From positions 1 to 48,009 of the forward strand of contig JAIPUZ010000018.1 of assembly GCA_022833215.1 (NCBI GenBank): 48,009 bases of DNA, in the 5' to 3' direction. The stretch is from Mesorhizobium sp. (GTDB lineage Bacteria > Pseudomonadota > Alphaproteobacteria > Rhizobiales > Rhizobiaceae). Made by a program: the position numbers and the translations under genes. The notes under the pieces are model-generated. The model was not told the DNA's origin and did not search any database. It worked only from the letters and a program-made list of their open reading frames with translations. The stretch's first letter is position 1. The number at the start of each line of letters is the position of its first letter. Shown here piece after piece: positions 1 through 7,900 of the stretch.

Positions 1-117
1 AGCGTCAAAGAACCGCCGCCCGTCACTGCGAGGACCGCGCTTGCCTTTACGCCCGCCGGGTACAAATGGCTTGATTTGCTCCCATTGATCGTCGCGAAGA
101 ACCTCACCTTCCATCAT
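1..117 (-). CDS. IS5-family transposase, N-terminal fragment cut by window edge
   Basis: The first 39 residues of a transposase are encoded here and run off the left edge. The readable part (a start MMEGEVLRDDQWEQIKPFVP, then a basic GGRKGKRGPRSDGRRFFDA-like stretch) matches the N-terminal domain of IS5/IS427-group transposases, the first ORF of insertion sequences common in rhizobia. Two adjacent ATG codons (115-117 and 112-114) are possible starts. The gene points out of the window, so the DDE catalytic part cannot be seen. I infer that the element continues to the left; whether it is intact is unknown. Confidence 0.8.
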   Translation of the reverse strand, partial: MMEGEVLRDDQWEQIKPFVPGGRKGKRGPRSDGRRFFDA

Positions 118-175
118 AACCTCCAAAGGCAAGAATAGAATCTGATTTGCAACCAAATGGGAATCCCAAGACGTT
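1..175. mobile_element. Right-hand end of an IS5-type insertion sequence
   Basis: The transposase start lies at 117, and the non-coding stretch after it (about 118-170) should hold the terminal inverted repeat. A likely terminal segment is 139-168, rich in short inverted motifs (ATTTG...CAAAT, GGGAATCCC). The boundary is a guess because the partner repeat lies outside the window. The element would end only about 20 bases from the stop codon of the next gene (192), which appears intact. Confidence 0.45.
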
Positions 176-191
176 AAATCGTCACTGCAGC

Positions 192-629
192 TTAGAGAAG
201 TCCCAGTTCGGCAAGCTCCCGCCGAAGACCGGGGGGCATTTCAGCCAAACCTGCGCCACCCTTGCCAAGATCGGCGGGCGCATCCTCTGCCTTGAGATAG
301 CGCCATCCCTGAAAGGGCCTGCGTGGCTGCCAATCCGTGCGGATGATCTGCGGATCGAGAACGATCCGACAACGACCGATGCCCTGATCGTCGGTGAAGG
401 GGCGGATTTCGGTGATGAGCTGACGGCATTGCACGCTGCCCTTGATCACCCAGTACAGCGAGCCCCCATCCGTTATCTCTGCGCCGCGCGTCGGAACCAT
501 GCGTGTCGTGTGCCAGTGCTCGGCTGGCTCGCCATTGCGGCGACGCTCGTCGAGCTTGTGGGCAACCCACGCTTCCAGGTCCTCGACGCTGTCGCAGCCA
601 ACGCACAATTTGAGAATATTGAGTGCCAT
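192..629 (-). CDS. DUF1489 family protein
   Basis: This 145-residue soluble protein has the layout of the DUF1489 family (COG5458) of alphaproteobacteria: a start MALNILKLCVGCDSVEDLEAW, a central HTTRMVPTR segment, and a conserved ending with W-R-Y-L followed by a proline-rich tail. The family has no established function. No signal peptide or membrane segment is visible. It is the first intact gene beside the IS end, and its TAA stop lies close to the element. The gap to the upstream sdaA is 83 bp, so it may be read from the sdaA transcript or from its own promoter. Confidence 0.85.
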   Translation of the reverse strand: MALNILKLCVGCDSVEDLEAWVAHKLDERRRNGEPAEHWHTTRMVPTRGAEITDGGSLYWVIKGSVQCRQLITEIRPFTDDQGIGRCRIVLDPQIIRTDWQPRRPFQGWRYLKAEDAPADLGKGGAGLAEMPPGLRRELAELGLL

Positions 630-712
630 GGGTGGAAACTAGCGACTGGCAGCCATGCATTCAACGCGACATAACGTTTTGCACACTGCCTTTTCCACAT
701 GCGCCGCCGCTG

Positions 713-2116
713 TCAGCACTCCACCACATTGACGGCGAGGCCGCCCAGGCTCGTTTCCTTGTAGCGCTCGTTCATGTCGGCGCCGGTCTGACGCATGGTT
801 TCGATGGCCGCATCCAGCGGGACAAAATGCTTGCCGTCGCCCTTTATGGCGAGAGAGGCCGCCGTCACCGCCTTGACCGCGCCAAGCGCGTTGCGCTCGA
901 TGCAAGGCACCTGAACGAGCCCCGCGACCGGATCGCAAGTCATGCCGAGGTGATGTTCCAGCGCGATCTCCGCCGCATTCTCGACCTGCTCCGGCGTACC
1001 GCCCATCACGGCGCACAAGCCCGCAGCGGCCATGGCGGAAGCCGACCCAACCTCGCCCTGACAACCCACCTCGGCACCGGAAATCGAGGCATTGGTCTTG
1101 ATGATGCCGCCAACAGCCGCCGCAGTCAGCAGGAAGTCGCGAATCGAATCCTGATCGGCCTCCGGGTGGAAATGGAGCCAATAGCGCAGCACCGCCGGCA
1201 ATGTGCCGGCCGCGCCGTTGGTCGGAGCCGTGACCACGCGTCCGCCAGCCGCATTTTCCTCGTTCACCGCCATCGCGTAGATCGACAGCCAGTCATTTGC
1301 CAGCAACGGATTGGGACGGTTGCGGCTCCATTCCTCCTGCAACTTGTCATGCAGCTGGCGCGCACGGCGACGCACCTTGAGCCCGCCCGGCATGATGCCT
1401 TCCTGCGTGAGGCCGCGGTCGATGCATCCCTTCATGGCGGCCCAGATGTCGTCCAGACCGGAATCGAGCTTCTCGCGCGACATGTGAGTCTCTTCGTTGA
1501 CGCGCTTCATCTCGGCTATGGACAGTCCGCTCCTGGCCGCCATCGCCAGCATTTCCGCTGCATTCTTGAACGGATATGGCACCTTCTTGCCTTCGGTGGT
1601 GACGGAGCCCCGCTGCTTCATGATCTGCAGCTCTTCCTCCGACACGACAAAGCCGCCGCCGATGGAATAATAGATGCGCCTGAGAAGTATCCGGTCGTTT
1701 GCATCGTATGCATAGAACGCCATGCCGTTGGCATGGCCGGTGAGCGGGGTCTTCTTGTCCAGCACCAGATCACGGGCCGGATCGAAACGATAGGGAGGGT
1801 GGTCTGGCGGTGAAACGCGCTTATCCGCCTTCACCTTCGCGATGATTTCATCGCTCTGGTCCGGATCCACCGTGACCGGTAAAAGCCCGGTCAGGCCCAG
1901 AATAACCGCACGGTCGCTGCCATGACCGACACCCGTGTAGGCCAGTGAACCATGCAGGCTTGCGCCGACGCGATCCACTTTCACGCCTGCGGGACGCGGC
2001 CAGTCGTTTGACAGGATTTCCTTCAGGAATCGCGCGGCCGCCGTCATCGGCCCCATGGTGTGGGAACTGGACGGACCTATGCCGATCTTGAAAAGGTCGA
2101 AAACCGAAAGAAACAA
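713..2116 (-). CDS. sdaA: L-serine ammonia-lyase (L-serine dehydratase)
   Basis: This enzyme deaminates L-serine to pyruvate and ammonia in the cytoplasm using an oxygen-sensitive [4Fe-4S] cluster. The 467-residue protein is a single-chain type: it opens with [20 protein letters not shown], the conserved start of the beta domain whose SSSHT motif is diagnostic, and continues into the alpha domain. The cluster cysteines are visible as GCQGEVG and, further on, GMTCDP and VQVPC. Length and start agree with family members. A perfect TATAAT lies on the minus strand at 2166-2171, about 50 bp upstream of the ATG, but no good -35 box accompanies it. The next upstream gene is divergent. Confidence 0.96.
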   Translation of the reverse strand: MFLSVFDLFKIGIGPSSSHTMGPMTAAARFLKEILSNDWPRPAGVKVDRVGASLHGSLAYTGVGHGSDRAVILGLTGLLPVTVDPDQSDEIIAKVKADKRVSPPDHPPYRFDPARDLVLDKKTPLTGHANGMAFYAYDANDRILLRRIYYSIGGGFVVSEEELQIMKQRGSVTTEGKKVPYPFKNAAEMLAMAARSGLSIAEMKRVNEETHMSREKLDSGLDDIWAAMKGCIDRGLTQEGIMPGGLKVRRRARQLHDKLQEEWSRNRPNPLLANDWLSIYAMAVNEENAAGGRVVTAPTNGAAGTLPAVLRYWLHFHPEADQDSIRDFLLTAAAVGGIIKTNASISGAEVGCQGEVGSASAMAAAGLCAVMGGTPEQVENAAEIALEHHLGMTCDPVAGLVQVPCIERNALGAVKAVTAASLAIKGDGKHFVPLDAAIETMRQTGADMNERYKETSLGGLAVNVVEC

Positions 2117-2275
2117 GAACCCCTACCTCCACGACATCAGCCGGCACGCCTCGGCGCTGTTTCTCATTATATAGTGGCTTCCGTTACGGTTTTCCGCATT
2201 TTTCGATAAGGCCACGCTGCATCTGCCGACCTTGCCTGCTCCTTGCGCGACATAGCCTGTGGTAATGAGGAAGCC

Positions 2276-3037
2276 ATGATCGATTCATTGCATCTTTCGG
2301 CAGCGGATTTTGCTGCGCTGGCTTTCTTCCTGCTTGCCTGGGGCCTGCACACACTGGCCTCCGACGGATGGATATTCCACCGTCCGTCACTCACCATGGC
2401 CATGAACCGCCAGCGCGAAATCTGGATGGAGCGGATGGCGGAACGCGAAATCCGCATCGTGGATACCGCCATCATGAGCGGGCTGCAGCAGGGCACGGCC
2501 TTTTTCGCGTCAAGCTGCCTGATCGCCATAGGCGGCGGCTTCGCCTTCCTCGGAGCATCGGATCAGGTGGTCGGCGTACTTTCCGATCTGCATCTGCAAG
2601 GGGCGGCGACCCGCACGGCTTTCCAGCTCAAGGTTGTCGGGCTGATCATCATCCTCGCCTTTGCTTTCTTCAAGTTCGGCTGGTCATACCGGCTGTTCAA
2701 CTATTGCTCGATCCTGATCGGCGCTGTGCCGGTGGCCTATGGCGAACAGGCGCACAATCCGCAAACCCGCAGCGCCGTCATGCGTGCCGCAAAAATGAAC
2801 AAGCTGGCCGGCAAGCACTTCAATTCCGGCCTGCGTGCCGTGTTCTTCTCGATTGGCTATCTCGGCTGGTTCGTCGGCCCGGTGGCCTTCGTGCTGTCGA
2901 GCGCACTGCTTGCGGTCGTTCTGCTGCGCCGGCAATTCTTCTCGAATGCACGCGAGGCGGTTCTGGCGGAAACGGAGGAAATCGTTCAGTCGGCCGGTCC
3001 GGGCAGCAGCGAATCGATACGGCCCGACAGCCAGTAG
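2276..3037 (+). CDS. DUF599 family membrane protein
   Basis: This 253-residue protein belongs to the DUF599 family of integral membrane proteins of unknown function. About four hydrophobic segments are visible: near the N-terminus (ADFAALAFFLLAWG), around the IAIGGGFAFLGA stretch, at VVGLIIILAFAFFKFGW, and near the C-terminus (GPVAFVLSSALLAVVLL). The ATG at 2276 is preferred over an upstream in-frame ATG at 2243 because a GAGGAA ribosome site precedes it and it matches the usual family start. The last 52 bases overlap the end of the convergent YdcF-like gene. Nothing in the neighbourhood suggests a specific role. Confidence 0.85.
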   Translation: MIDSLHLSAADFAALAFFLLAWGLHTLASDGWIFHRPSLTMAMNRQREIWMERMAEREIRIVDTAIMSGLQQGTAFFASSCLIAIGGGFAFLGASDQVVGVLSDLHLQGAATRTAFQLKVVGLIIILAFAFFKFGWSYRLFNYCSILIGAVPVAYGEQAHNPQTRSAVMRAAKMNKLAGKHFNSGLRAVFFSIGYLGWFVGPVAFVLSSALLAVVLLRRQFFSNAREAVLAETEEIVQSAGPGSSESIRPDSQ

Positions 3038-3786
3038 GCGAAAAGGCCCACCCACTCACGGATGCCGACGGTCAGGTTCTGAAGCGAATCCTGAACGTTG
3101 TCCTGCGCCAGTCCGACATGCTCGTTTCCGGCAGTGCGATAATCGGCCGGCCATGGCACGACATCGAACCCTGCCTTGCGGAAAAGCCCCATCGAGCGCG
3201 GCATGTGAAAGGCTGACGTCACCAGAAGCCACACTTCCCCCGGCCGCGGCTCCACTATTTCGCGTGTGAAGACAGCGTTCTCGTGGGTATTTCGCGATCT
3301 CTTCTCCAGAACAAGCCGATCCGCCTCGACGCCGAGCGCCGTGAGCAGGCGGGGTGCGGTATCTCCATCGCCCTCACCTTCCAGCATCAGGCTGCCGTTG
3401 CCGCCCGTCACCACTACGCGGGCGTCCGGATAGCGGCGCGCAAGTATCGCGGTCTCGACGAACCGGTCGCCGCTCGAATTGAGCTCATAGCCGCCGCGAA
3501 CGAGGTTCACGCCACCCTCGAAGCCGCCGCCGAGCACGATGATGCCGGCCACCTCGGCAGGCGCAGGGTCCGGGCGCTGGAAACGGTCTTCCAGCGGATG
3601 CATCAGCAGCGCCCCGGTAGAGGTCCAGGCGCCGATGGCGATTATCAGGAATGCGGCGAAGGAGATGAAGATCGACAGCCGACGCCAGCCGGCAAAGGCC
3701 AGCACGATGCCGGTCAATACCAGCAGTCCGATCAGATTGATCGGCTGCGCGACGAACCAGAACAGCTTGGAGAGATAGAAAAACAT
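2986..3786 (-). CDS. YdcF family protein (DUF218 domain)
   Basis: The 266-residue product has two N-terminal membrane segments (roughly residues 15-35 and 38-58) followed by a DUF218 domain facing the periplasm. Visible family motifs are GIIVLGGG, the VVVTGGNGSL strand-turn, S-x-N-T-H-E-N-A and the TSAFHMPRS motif. This domain order matches ElyC/YdcF-like proteins, of which some members affect envelope carbon metabolism and peptidoglycan synthesis; the biochemical activity here is unknown. It starts 23 bp after the gatA stop, on the same strand, so it is probably the last gene of the gatC-GNAT-gatA transcript. Its 3' end overlaps the DUF599 gene on the other strand. Confidence 0.85.
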   Translation of the reverse strand: MFFYLSKLFWFVAQPINLIGLLVLTGIVLAFAGWRRLSIFISFAAFLIIAIGAWTSTGALLMHPLEDRFQRPDPAPAEVAGIIVLGGGFEGGVNLVRGGYELNSSGDRFVETAILARRYPDARVVVTGGNGSLMLEGEGDGDTAPRLLTALGVEADRLVLEKRSRNTHENAVFTREIVEPRPGEVWLLVTSAFHMPRSMGLFRKAGFDVVPWPADYRTAGNEHVGLAQDNVQDSLQNLTVGIREWVGLFAYWLSGRIDSLLPGPAD

Positions 3787-3809
3787 CTTCTATCCCTCCA
3801 TCCGCCCGG

Positions 3810-5312
3810 CTACCACCATTTCTGCGGCTGGAACGTGCCCGCCGCCAGTTCGATAGCGTGAGCGGTGCGGAACAGCGTCTCTTCATCGAATGGCCTGCCG
3901 ATAAGCTGAAGGCCAAGCGGCAGGCCCTGAGCGTCAAGGCCGGCCGGAACCGAAATTCCGGGCAGGCCGGCCATGTTCACCGTCACCGTGAAGATATCGT
4001 TGAGATACATCTTGACCGGATCGCTCGCCATCTCCTTATCGGCGATGCCGAAGGCAGCCGACGGTGTCGCCGGCGTCAGGATCACATCCACGCCCGCAGC
4101 GAAGGCATCGTCAAAGTCCTTCTTGATCAGCGTGCGGACCTTCTGGGCTTTAAGATAGTAGGCATCGTAGTAGCCCGCCGAAAGCACATAGGTGCCGATC
4201 ATGATGCGGCGCTTCACCTCGTCGCCGAAACCGGCGGCGCGGGTGTTCTCGTACATCTCCACAATGTCCTTGCCCGGCACGCGCAGGCCATAGCGCACAC
4301 CATCATAGCGGGCGAGGTTGGAAGACGCTTCGGCCGGCGAGATGATGTAATAGGTGGGCAGCGCATATCGGGTATGCGGAAGCGATATGTCGACGATCTC
4401 GGCGCCTGCCTCCTTCAGCCAGGCGATGCCCTGCTGCCACAGCGCCTCGACCTCCTGCGGCATGCCCTCGACCTCCTGCGGCATGCCCTCGACGCGGTAT
4501 TCCTTCGGAATGCCGACCTTCAGCCCCTTTACCGACTGGCCAAGGGCGGCTTCATAGTCCGGCACAGGCCGGTCGACGGAGGTTGTGTCCTTTTCATCCA
4601 CCGAAGCCATCGACTTCAGCAAAATAGCTGCATCGCGCACGTCGCGCGCAATGGGGCCGGCCTGATCGAGCGACGACGCATAGGCAATGATGCCCCAGCG
4701 CGAGCAGCGTCCATAGGTTGGCTTGATGCCGACGGTGCCGGTGAATGCAGCCGGCTGGCGGATCGAACCGCCGGTATCCGTCGCAGTCGCACCCGCACAG
4801 AGAAATGCGGCGACGGCGGCGGCAGAGCCGCCGGAGGAGCCACCCGGAACGCGGTCAGCGTTCGAGCCCGTGGCGCGCCACGGGTTCTTCACCGGACCGT
4901 AGTGGGATGTCTCGTTGGAAGAGCCCATGGCGAACTCATCCATGTTGAGCTTGCCGAGCATCACCGCGCCGTCCGCCCACAGGTTCGAGGTAACGGTCGA
5001 CTCATAACGCGGCCTGAAGCCGTCCAGAACATGACTGCAAGCCTGCGTGTGGACGCCTTCGGTGGCGAACAGGTCCTTGACGCCGAGCGGAATGCCTTCC
5101 AGTGCCCCGCCCTGCCCCGACGCGATCCGTGCATCGGACGCCCTGGCCATGTCGCGCGCCTTGTCGTGCGTGACGGTGACATAGGCGTTGAGAGCCTCGT
5201 TGGCCGCATCGATGGCGGCCAGATAGGCATCCGTCAGCTCAACGGCGGAAATCTCTCTGGCGCGCAGCTTCTCGCGCGCCTGCGAAATCGTCAGTCTGGT
5301 CAGGTCGGTCAT
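3810..5312 (-). CDS. gatA: Asp-tRNA(Asn)/Glu-tRNA(Gln) amidotransferase subunit A
   Basis: GatA is the glutaminase subunit of the GatCAB complex, which converts Glu-tRNA(Gln) and/or Asp-tRNA(Asn) to the amidated forms. The 500-residue protein shows the amidase Ser-cisSer-Lys triad: Lys79 in GVKDLF, Ser159 in [11 protein letters not shown] and Ser183 in [10 protein letters not shown]. The start at 5312 gives the usual [15 protein letters not shown] beginning, and its ATG overlaps the TGA of the GNAT gene (TGATG). A longer reading to 5411 lies inside the GNAT gene and is rejected. Oddity: residues 277-290 contain a 7-residue unit (MPQEVE plus G/A) twice, encoded by a 21-bp tandem repeat. The catalytic region is intact, so the protein is probably functional. 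Confidence 0.97.
   Translation of the reverse strand: MTDLTRLTISQAREKLRAREISAVELTDAYLAAIDAANEALNAYVTVTHDKARDMARASDARIASGQGGALEGIPLGVKDLFATEGVHTQACSHVLDGFRPRYESTVTSNLWADGAVMLGKLNMDEFAMGSSNETSHYGPVKNPWRATGSNADRVPGGSSGGSAAAVAAFLCAGATATDTGGSIRQPAAFTGTVGIKPTYGRCSRWGIIAYASSLDQAGPIARDVRDAAILLKSMASVDEKDTTSVDRPVPDYEAALGQSVKGLKVGIPKEYRVEGMPQEVEGMPQEVEALWQQGIAWLKEAGAEIVDISLPHTRYALPTYYIISPAEASSNLARYDGVRYGLRVPGKDIVEMYENTRAAGFGDEVKRRIMIGTYVLSAGYYDAYYLKAQKVRTLIKKDFDDAFAAGVDVILTPATPSAAFGIADKEMASDPVKMYLNDIFTVTVNMAGLPGISVPAGLDAQGLPLGLQLIGRPFDEETLFRTAHAIELAAGTFQPQKWW
4445..4493 (-). repeat. 21-bp tandem duplication inside gatA
   Basis: Two identical 21-bp units lie head to tail (4446-4466 and 4467-4487), followed by the first six bases of a third copy. 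On the coding strand each unit encodes a GMPQEVE-type heptapeptide, and the duplication keeps the reading frame. It lies in the surface region after the KEYR strand of GatA. I infer replication slippage, because the copies are identical. Confidence 0.9.
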
Positions 5313-5779
5313 CAGGCAAACTTCTTTTCGTAAAATCGCGAATAGCCGGAATCTGGATAGTCGAGGACAGCGCCGCACACCTGGAAACCACCGCGCTCGT
5401 AGACGCGCCAAGCGGGTTCGAAACCCTGCGCCTCGCCGGTTTCGAGCACGAGATGCACGATTCCCTTCTCGCGCGCCAATTCCTCTATGCGTGCGAGGAG
5501 CTGCGCGCCGACGCGCTGGCCGCGCAGATCCGGCAAGGTGTACATGCGCTTGACCTCACCGAGCCCGTCACCGTGCTCCTTCAGCGCCGCCATGCCAACA
5601 GCGCGCATCGAGGCGTCGCGTGCGATGAACAGGGTGAGAGTGGCCTCGGCCATCTCCTCAACCGTCATCTGGAACTGGAACTCGGGCGGCGTAAGCGGCA
5701 TCAGATAGGCGTTGAGCTCCGCCACGAGCGTGCGTACATCGTCCTGCAGCGGCGTCTCCGCGGCGATGGAGACGGTCAT
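5312..5779 (-). CDS. GNAT family N-acetyltransferase
   Basis: This 155-residue protein is a GCN5-related acetyltransferase. The acetyl-CoA binding motif A is seen as [24 protein letters not shown] (R-x-x-R-G-x-x-x-G-x-x-L), followed by the VLETG strand and the YERGGF motif of the C-terminal fold. The substrate cannot be read from the sequence; N-terminal residues of proteins, small amines or antibiotics are all possible. It sits between gatC (gap 5 bp) and gatA (1-base overlap of stop and start), so it is clearly co-translated with the amidotransferase genes. Whether it has a role in tRNA or aminoacyl metabolism is open. Confidence 0.88.
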   Translation of the reverse strand: MTVSIAAETPLQDDVRTLVAELNAYLMPLTPPEFQFQMTVEEMAEATLTLFIARDASMRAVGMAALKEHGDGLGEVKRMYTLPDLRGQRVGAQLLARIEELAREKGIVHLVLETGEAQGFEPAWRVYERGGFQVCGAVLDYPDSGYSRFYEKKFA

Positions 5780-5784
5780 GGCAG

Positions 5785-6072
5785 CTACTCCACGACCTTC
5801 GGCACAAGGAAGAAATTCTCTTCCGTCGCAGGTGCATTGGCGACGATATCGTCGGCCTTGTTGCCGTCGGTCACCGCATCGGCGCGCTTCTTCATGTCCA
5901 TCGGGATCACCGAGGTCATTGGCTCGACGCCGGACACGTCCACCTCGTTCAGCTGTTCGACGAAGCCCAGGATGGAATTGAGCTTGCCGGCCATGACAGT
6001 CGCCTCCTCCTCGCTTACCGCAATGCGTGCGAGGCGCGCGACGCGCTTGACCGTATCCAGATCGACCGACAT
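5785..6072 (-). CDS. gatC: Asp-tRNA(Asn)/Glu-tRNA(Gln) amidotransferase subunit C
   Basis: GatC is the small subunit that stabilises GatA and wraps around GatA and GatB. The 95-residue length is typical. The protein starts with [20 protein letters not shown], the conserved N-terminal helix, and carries the [21 protein letters not shown] segment and the later P-M-T-S-V motif found across the family. It is the first gene of the gatC-GNAT-gatA-ydcF run. gatB is not in this window, which is common in alphaproteobacteria. A good promoter lies about 40 bp upstream. Confidence 0.96.
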   Translation of the reverse strand: MSVDLDTVKRVARLARIAVSEEEATVMAGKLNSILGFVEQLNEVDVSGVEPMTSVIPMDMKKRADAVTDGNKADDIVANAPATEENFFLVPKVVE

Positions 6073-6111
6073 GTGAAAGTCCGCTTCAAAGCCTGTTTTG
6101 AACCTGCCTGC

Positions 6112-6140
6112 GCTATAGCGGGCGAGGCAGGCAGGTGCAA
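6112..6140 (-). promoter_or_regulatory. Probable sigma-70 promoter of gatC-GNAT-gatA
   Basis: On the minus strand a TTGCAC -35 box (6135-6140) and a TATAGC -10 box (6112-6117) are separated by 17 bp, which would start transcription near 6105 and leave a leader of about 33 bases. The -10 box lies inside a perfect 10-bp palindrome (6111-6120), itself flanked by 9-bp inverted arms (6102-6110 and 6128-6136). The assignment is by eye. Confidence 0.5.
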
Positions 6141-6153
6141 CATCAACTGCCGA

Positions 6154-6861
6154 TCAGATGTCTGTCGGTTCGCCTATCTTCGGCAAAGCGACCCTGACGC
6201 CAGAGCCTTCCATGCCTTCAACGAACCTGTCGGCCGTCTGGTCGAGAAGCGGGAACGTGCCGAAATGACAAGGCACAACGGTCTCGAAATTGAAGAAGCG
6301 CCGGCAGGCAAGCGCCGCCACCGCCCCGCCCATGGTGAAACGATCGCCGACCGGCACGATACCGATCTTCGGCTCGTGCAGCTCGTTGATCAGCGCCATG
6401 TCGGAGAAAATGTCGGTATCGCCCATGTGATAGAGCGTCGGCGCATCCGGGAAATGCAGCACAAGCCCGCCCGGATTGCCGAGATAGGTGTTGCCGCCGC
6501 CATCCGCCGATGCCGAAGAGGAATGCAGCGCCTGCACGAAGGTGGCCGTGAAGCCGCCGCAATCGACGGTTCCGCCGATATTGCCGGGATTGATCCTGTC
6601 CCCGCTGACGCCCTTGCCGACCAGATACATGCAGATCTCGAAATTGGCGACCAGCATGGCGCCGGACTTTTTCAGGATCTCCACCGCACCGCTGATATGG
6701 TCGTCATGGCCGTGGGTGAGCAGCACATGGGTCACGCCCTCGGCGGGATCTTCCCAGCCACCCTGCCAGACGGGATTGCCGACGAGATAAGGATCGATGA
6801 GGATTTTGGCATCGCCCGCCTCGATACAGAATGCGGAATGGCCATACCAGGTCAGTTTCAT
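6154..6861 (-). CDS. UPF0173 family metal-dependent hydrolase
   Basis: The 235-residue product is a metallo-beta-lactamase-fold hydrolase of the UPF0173 family. The start [20 protein letters not shown] is characteristic, and the metal-binding motif [12 protein letters not shown] (H-x-H-x-D-H) is intact, with further metal-ligand regions at YHMGDTDIF and near VPCHFGTFP. The true substrate of this family is not established. It is divergent from ruvX (74 bp between starts) and lies upstream of gatC on the same strand, but the promoter in front of gatC suggests separate transcription. Confidence 0.92.
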   Translation of the reverse strand: MKLTWYGHSAFCIEAGDAKILIDPYLVGNPVWQGGWEDPAEGVTHVLLTHGHDDHISGAVEILKKSGAMLVANFEICMYLVGKGVSGDRINPGNIGGTVDCGGFTATFVQALHSSSASADGGGNTYLGNPGGLVLHFPDAPTLYHMGDTDIFSDMALINELHEPKIGIVPVGDRFTMGGAVAALACRRFFNFETVVPCHFGTFPLLDQTADRFVEGMEGSGVRVALPKIGEPTDI

Positions 6862-6935
6862 ATCGTGCGTCCTCGATTTTTTCTCGCGGCGAGGATAGAA
6901 GCCTCGTCACGCATGTCAAAGGAAAGCCGGCCGTC

Positions 6936-7412
6936 TTGAACGTCATCGAAGTGGAAGAGCTGGCGACACGCCTGCAACCGGGCCAGACGATTGCCGGGCT
7001 CGATCTTGGCGACAAGACCATCGGCGTGGCGGTTTCGGATGCCCGGCTTTCCTTCGCGCACCCTCGCCCCGTCATCATGCGCAAGAAGTTCACGCAGGAT
7101 GCCACAATGCTGCTTGCCCTGCTTGCGAAGGAAAACGTCGGCGCCATCGTCATCGGTCTGCCGGTGAACATGGACGGATCGCACGGACCCCGTGCGCAGA
7201 AATCGCGCGCTTTCGTGCGCAACATGGCCTCGCTGACCGCGCTGCCCTTCGTGTTCTGGGACGAGCGCCTATCGACCGTGGCTGCTGAGCGCACCCTGAT
7301 CGAAATGGACTTTTCCCGCGCGCGGCGTGGGGAGAAAATCGATTCGGCCGCCGCTTCCTTCATCCTGCAAGGCGTTCTCGACAGGCTGCGCAAGCTGCGG
7401 AACGACGACTGA
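6936..7412 (+). CDS. ruvX: Holliday junction resolvase RuvX (YqgF)
   Basis: RuvX is an RNase H-fold nuclease linked to Holliday junction resolution and, in E. coli, to processing of 16S rRNA precursor ends. Diagnostic motifs are [16 protein letters not shown] near the N-terminus, [16 protein letters not shown], and the [11 protein letters not shown] segment, which supply the acidic active-site residues. No ATG gives a sensible N-terminus. The TTG at 6936, preceded by AAAGGAAAG, gives a 158-residue protein of normal length; the ATG at 6831 would overlap the divergent hydrolase gene. The 3' end overlaps the convergent DUF6105 gene by 144 bp. Confidence 0.9.
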   Translation: MNVIEVEELATRLQPGQTIAGLDLGDKTIGVAVSDARLSFAHPRPVIMRKKFTQDATMLLALLAKENVGAIVIGLPVNMDGSHGPRAQKSRAFVRNMASLTALPFVFWDERLSTVAAERTLIEMDFSRARRGEKIDSAAASFILQGVLDRLRKLRNDD

Positions 7413-7700
7413 ATCCGTCTCCGGCCCCCGCTTTGTCCTGATCCATGCGGCGATTTCGCGCCGGCGGCGGAACGCCCAGAATGCGAGAAGCAGGCCGGTG
7501 TCGATGATGCAGGCCCGCGCCACAAGACCCGGAATAATCGCGGGATCGATGCCCAGAGTTTCGCCGTAAAGATTGAACACGAAATCATGCAGCTGACGGC
7601 TGAGCATTACATAGCCGAAGTTCATGTCGTTGAGGGACAGGAAGAACCATCCCCAGAACAGGATGAGCGGAGCCGCCCACAGCGCGAATATATAGCGCAT
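7269..7700 (-). CDS. DUF6105 family membrane protein
   Basis: This 143-residue protein resembles the DUF6105 family of Rhizobiales: [20 protein letters not shown] forms the first membrane helix, followed by a conserved [19 protein letters not shown] segment and a second hydrophobic stretch ([19 protein letters not shown]). Function is unknown. The conserved part ends near residue 95. The last 45 or so residues have low-complexity character and are encoded antisense to the 3' end of ruvX, so the C-terminal tail may be a read-out extension. A longer alternative start in another frame is not supported. Confidence 0.75.
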   Translation of the reverse strand: MRYIFALWAAPLILFWGWFFLSLNDMNFGYVMLSRQLHDFVFNLYGETLGIDPAIIPGLVARACIIDTGLLLAFWAFRRRREIAAWIRTKRGPETDSVVVPQLAQPVENALQDEGSGGRIDFLPTPRAGKVHFDQGALSSHGR

Positions 7701-7900
7701 CAGAACGGGCTCCCCGTTTTTGCAGCGGCGCCGGCCCTTTCCGGTCTTGAAGTCGGCATGGCCCGGTCATCCTGCCCGTTAACGATCTGGTAACCATAAT
7801 CTTTAAGCGCACAGCCGTGCCACGCAACGGATTCCGCTAACTATGGTTAACGGCGCGCGGAAACCCGCCATTCGTGGGATGTCGGCAAGGCGGTCGGGCG

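Noticed and set aside
623-1813. Long plus-strand open frame (396 residues) opposite sdaA
   Set aside because: It lies antisense to a gene with clear serine-dehydratase motifs, its product is rich in His, Arg and Ala as expected from a high-GC shadow frame, and no ribosome site or family resemblance is seen.
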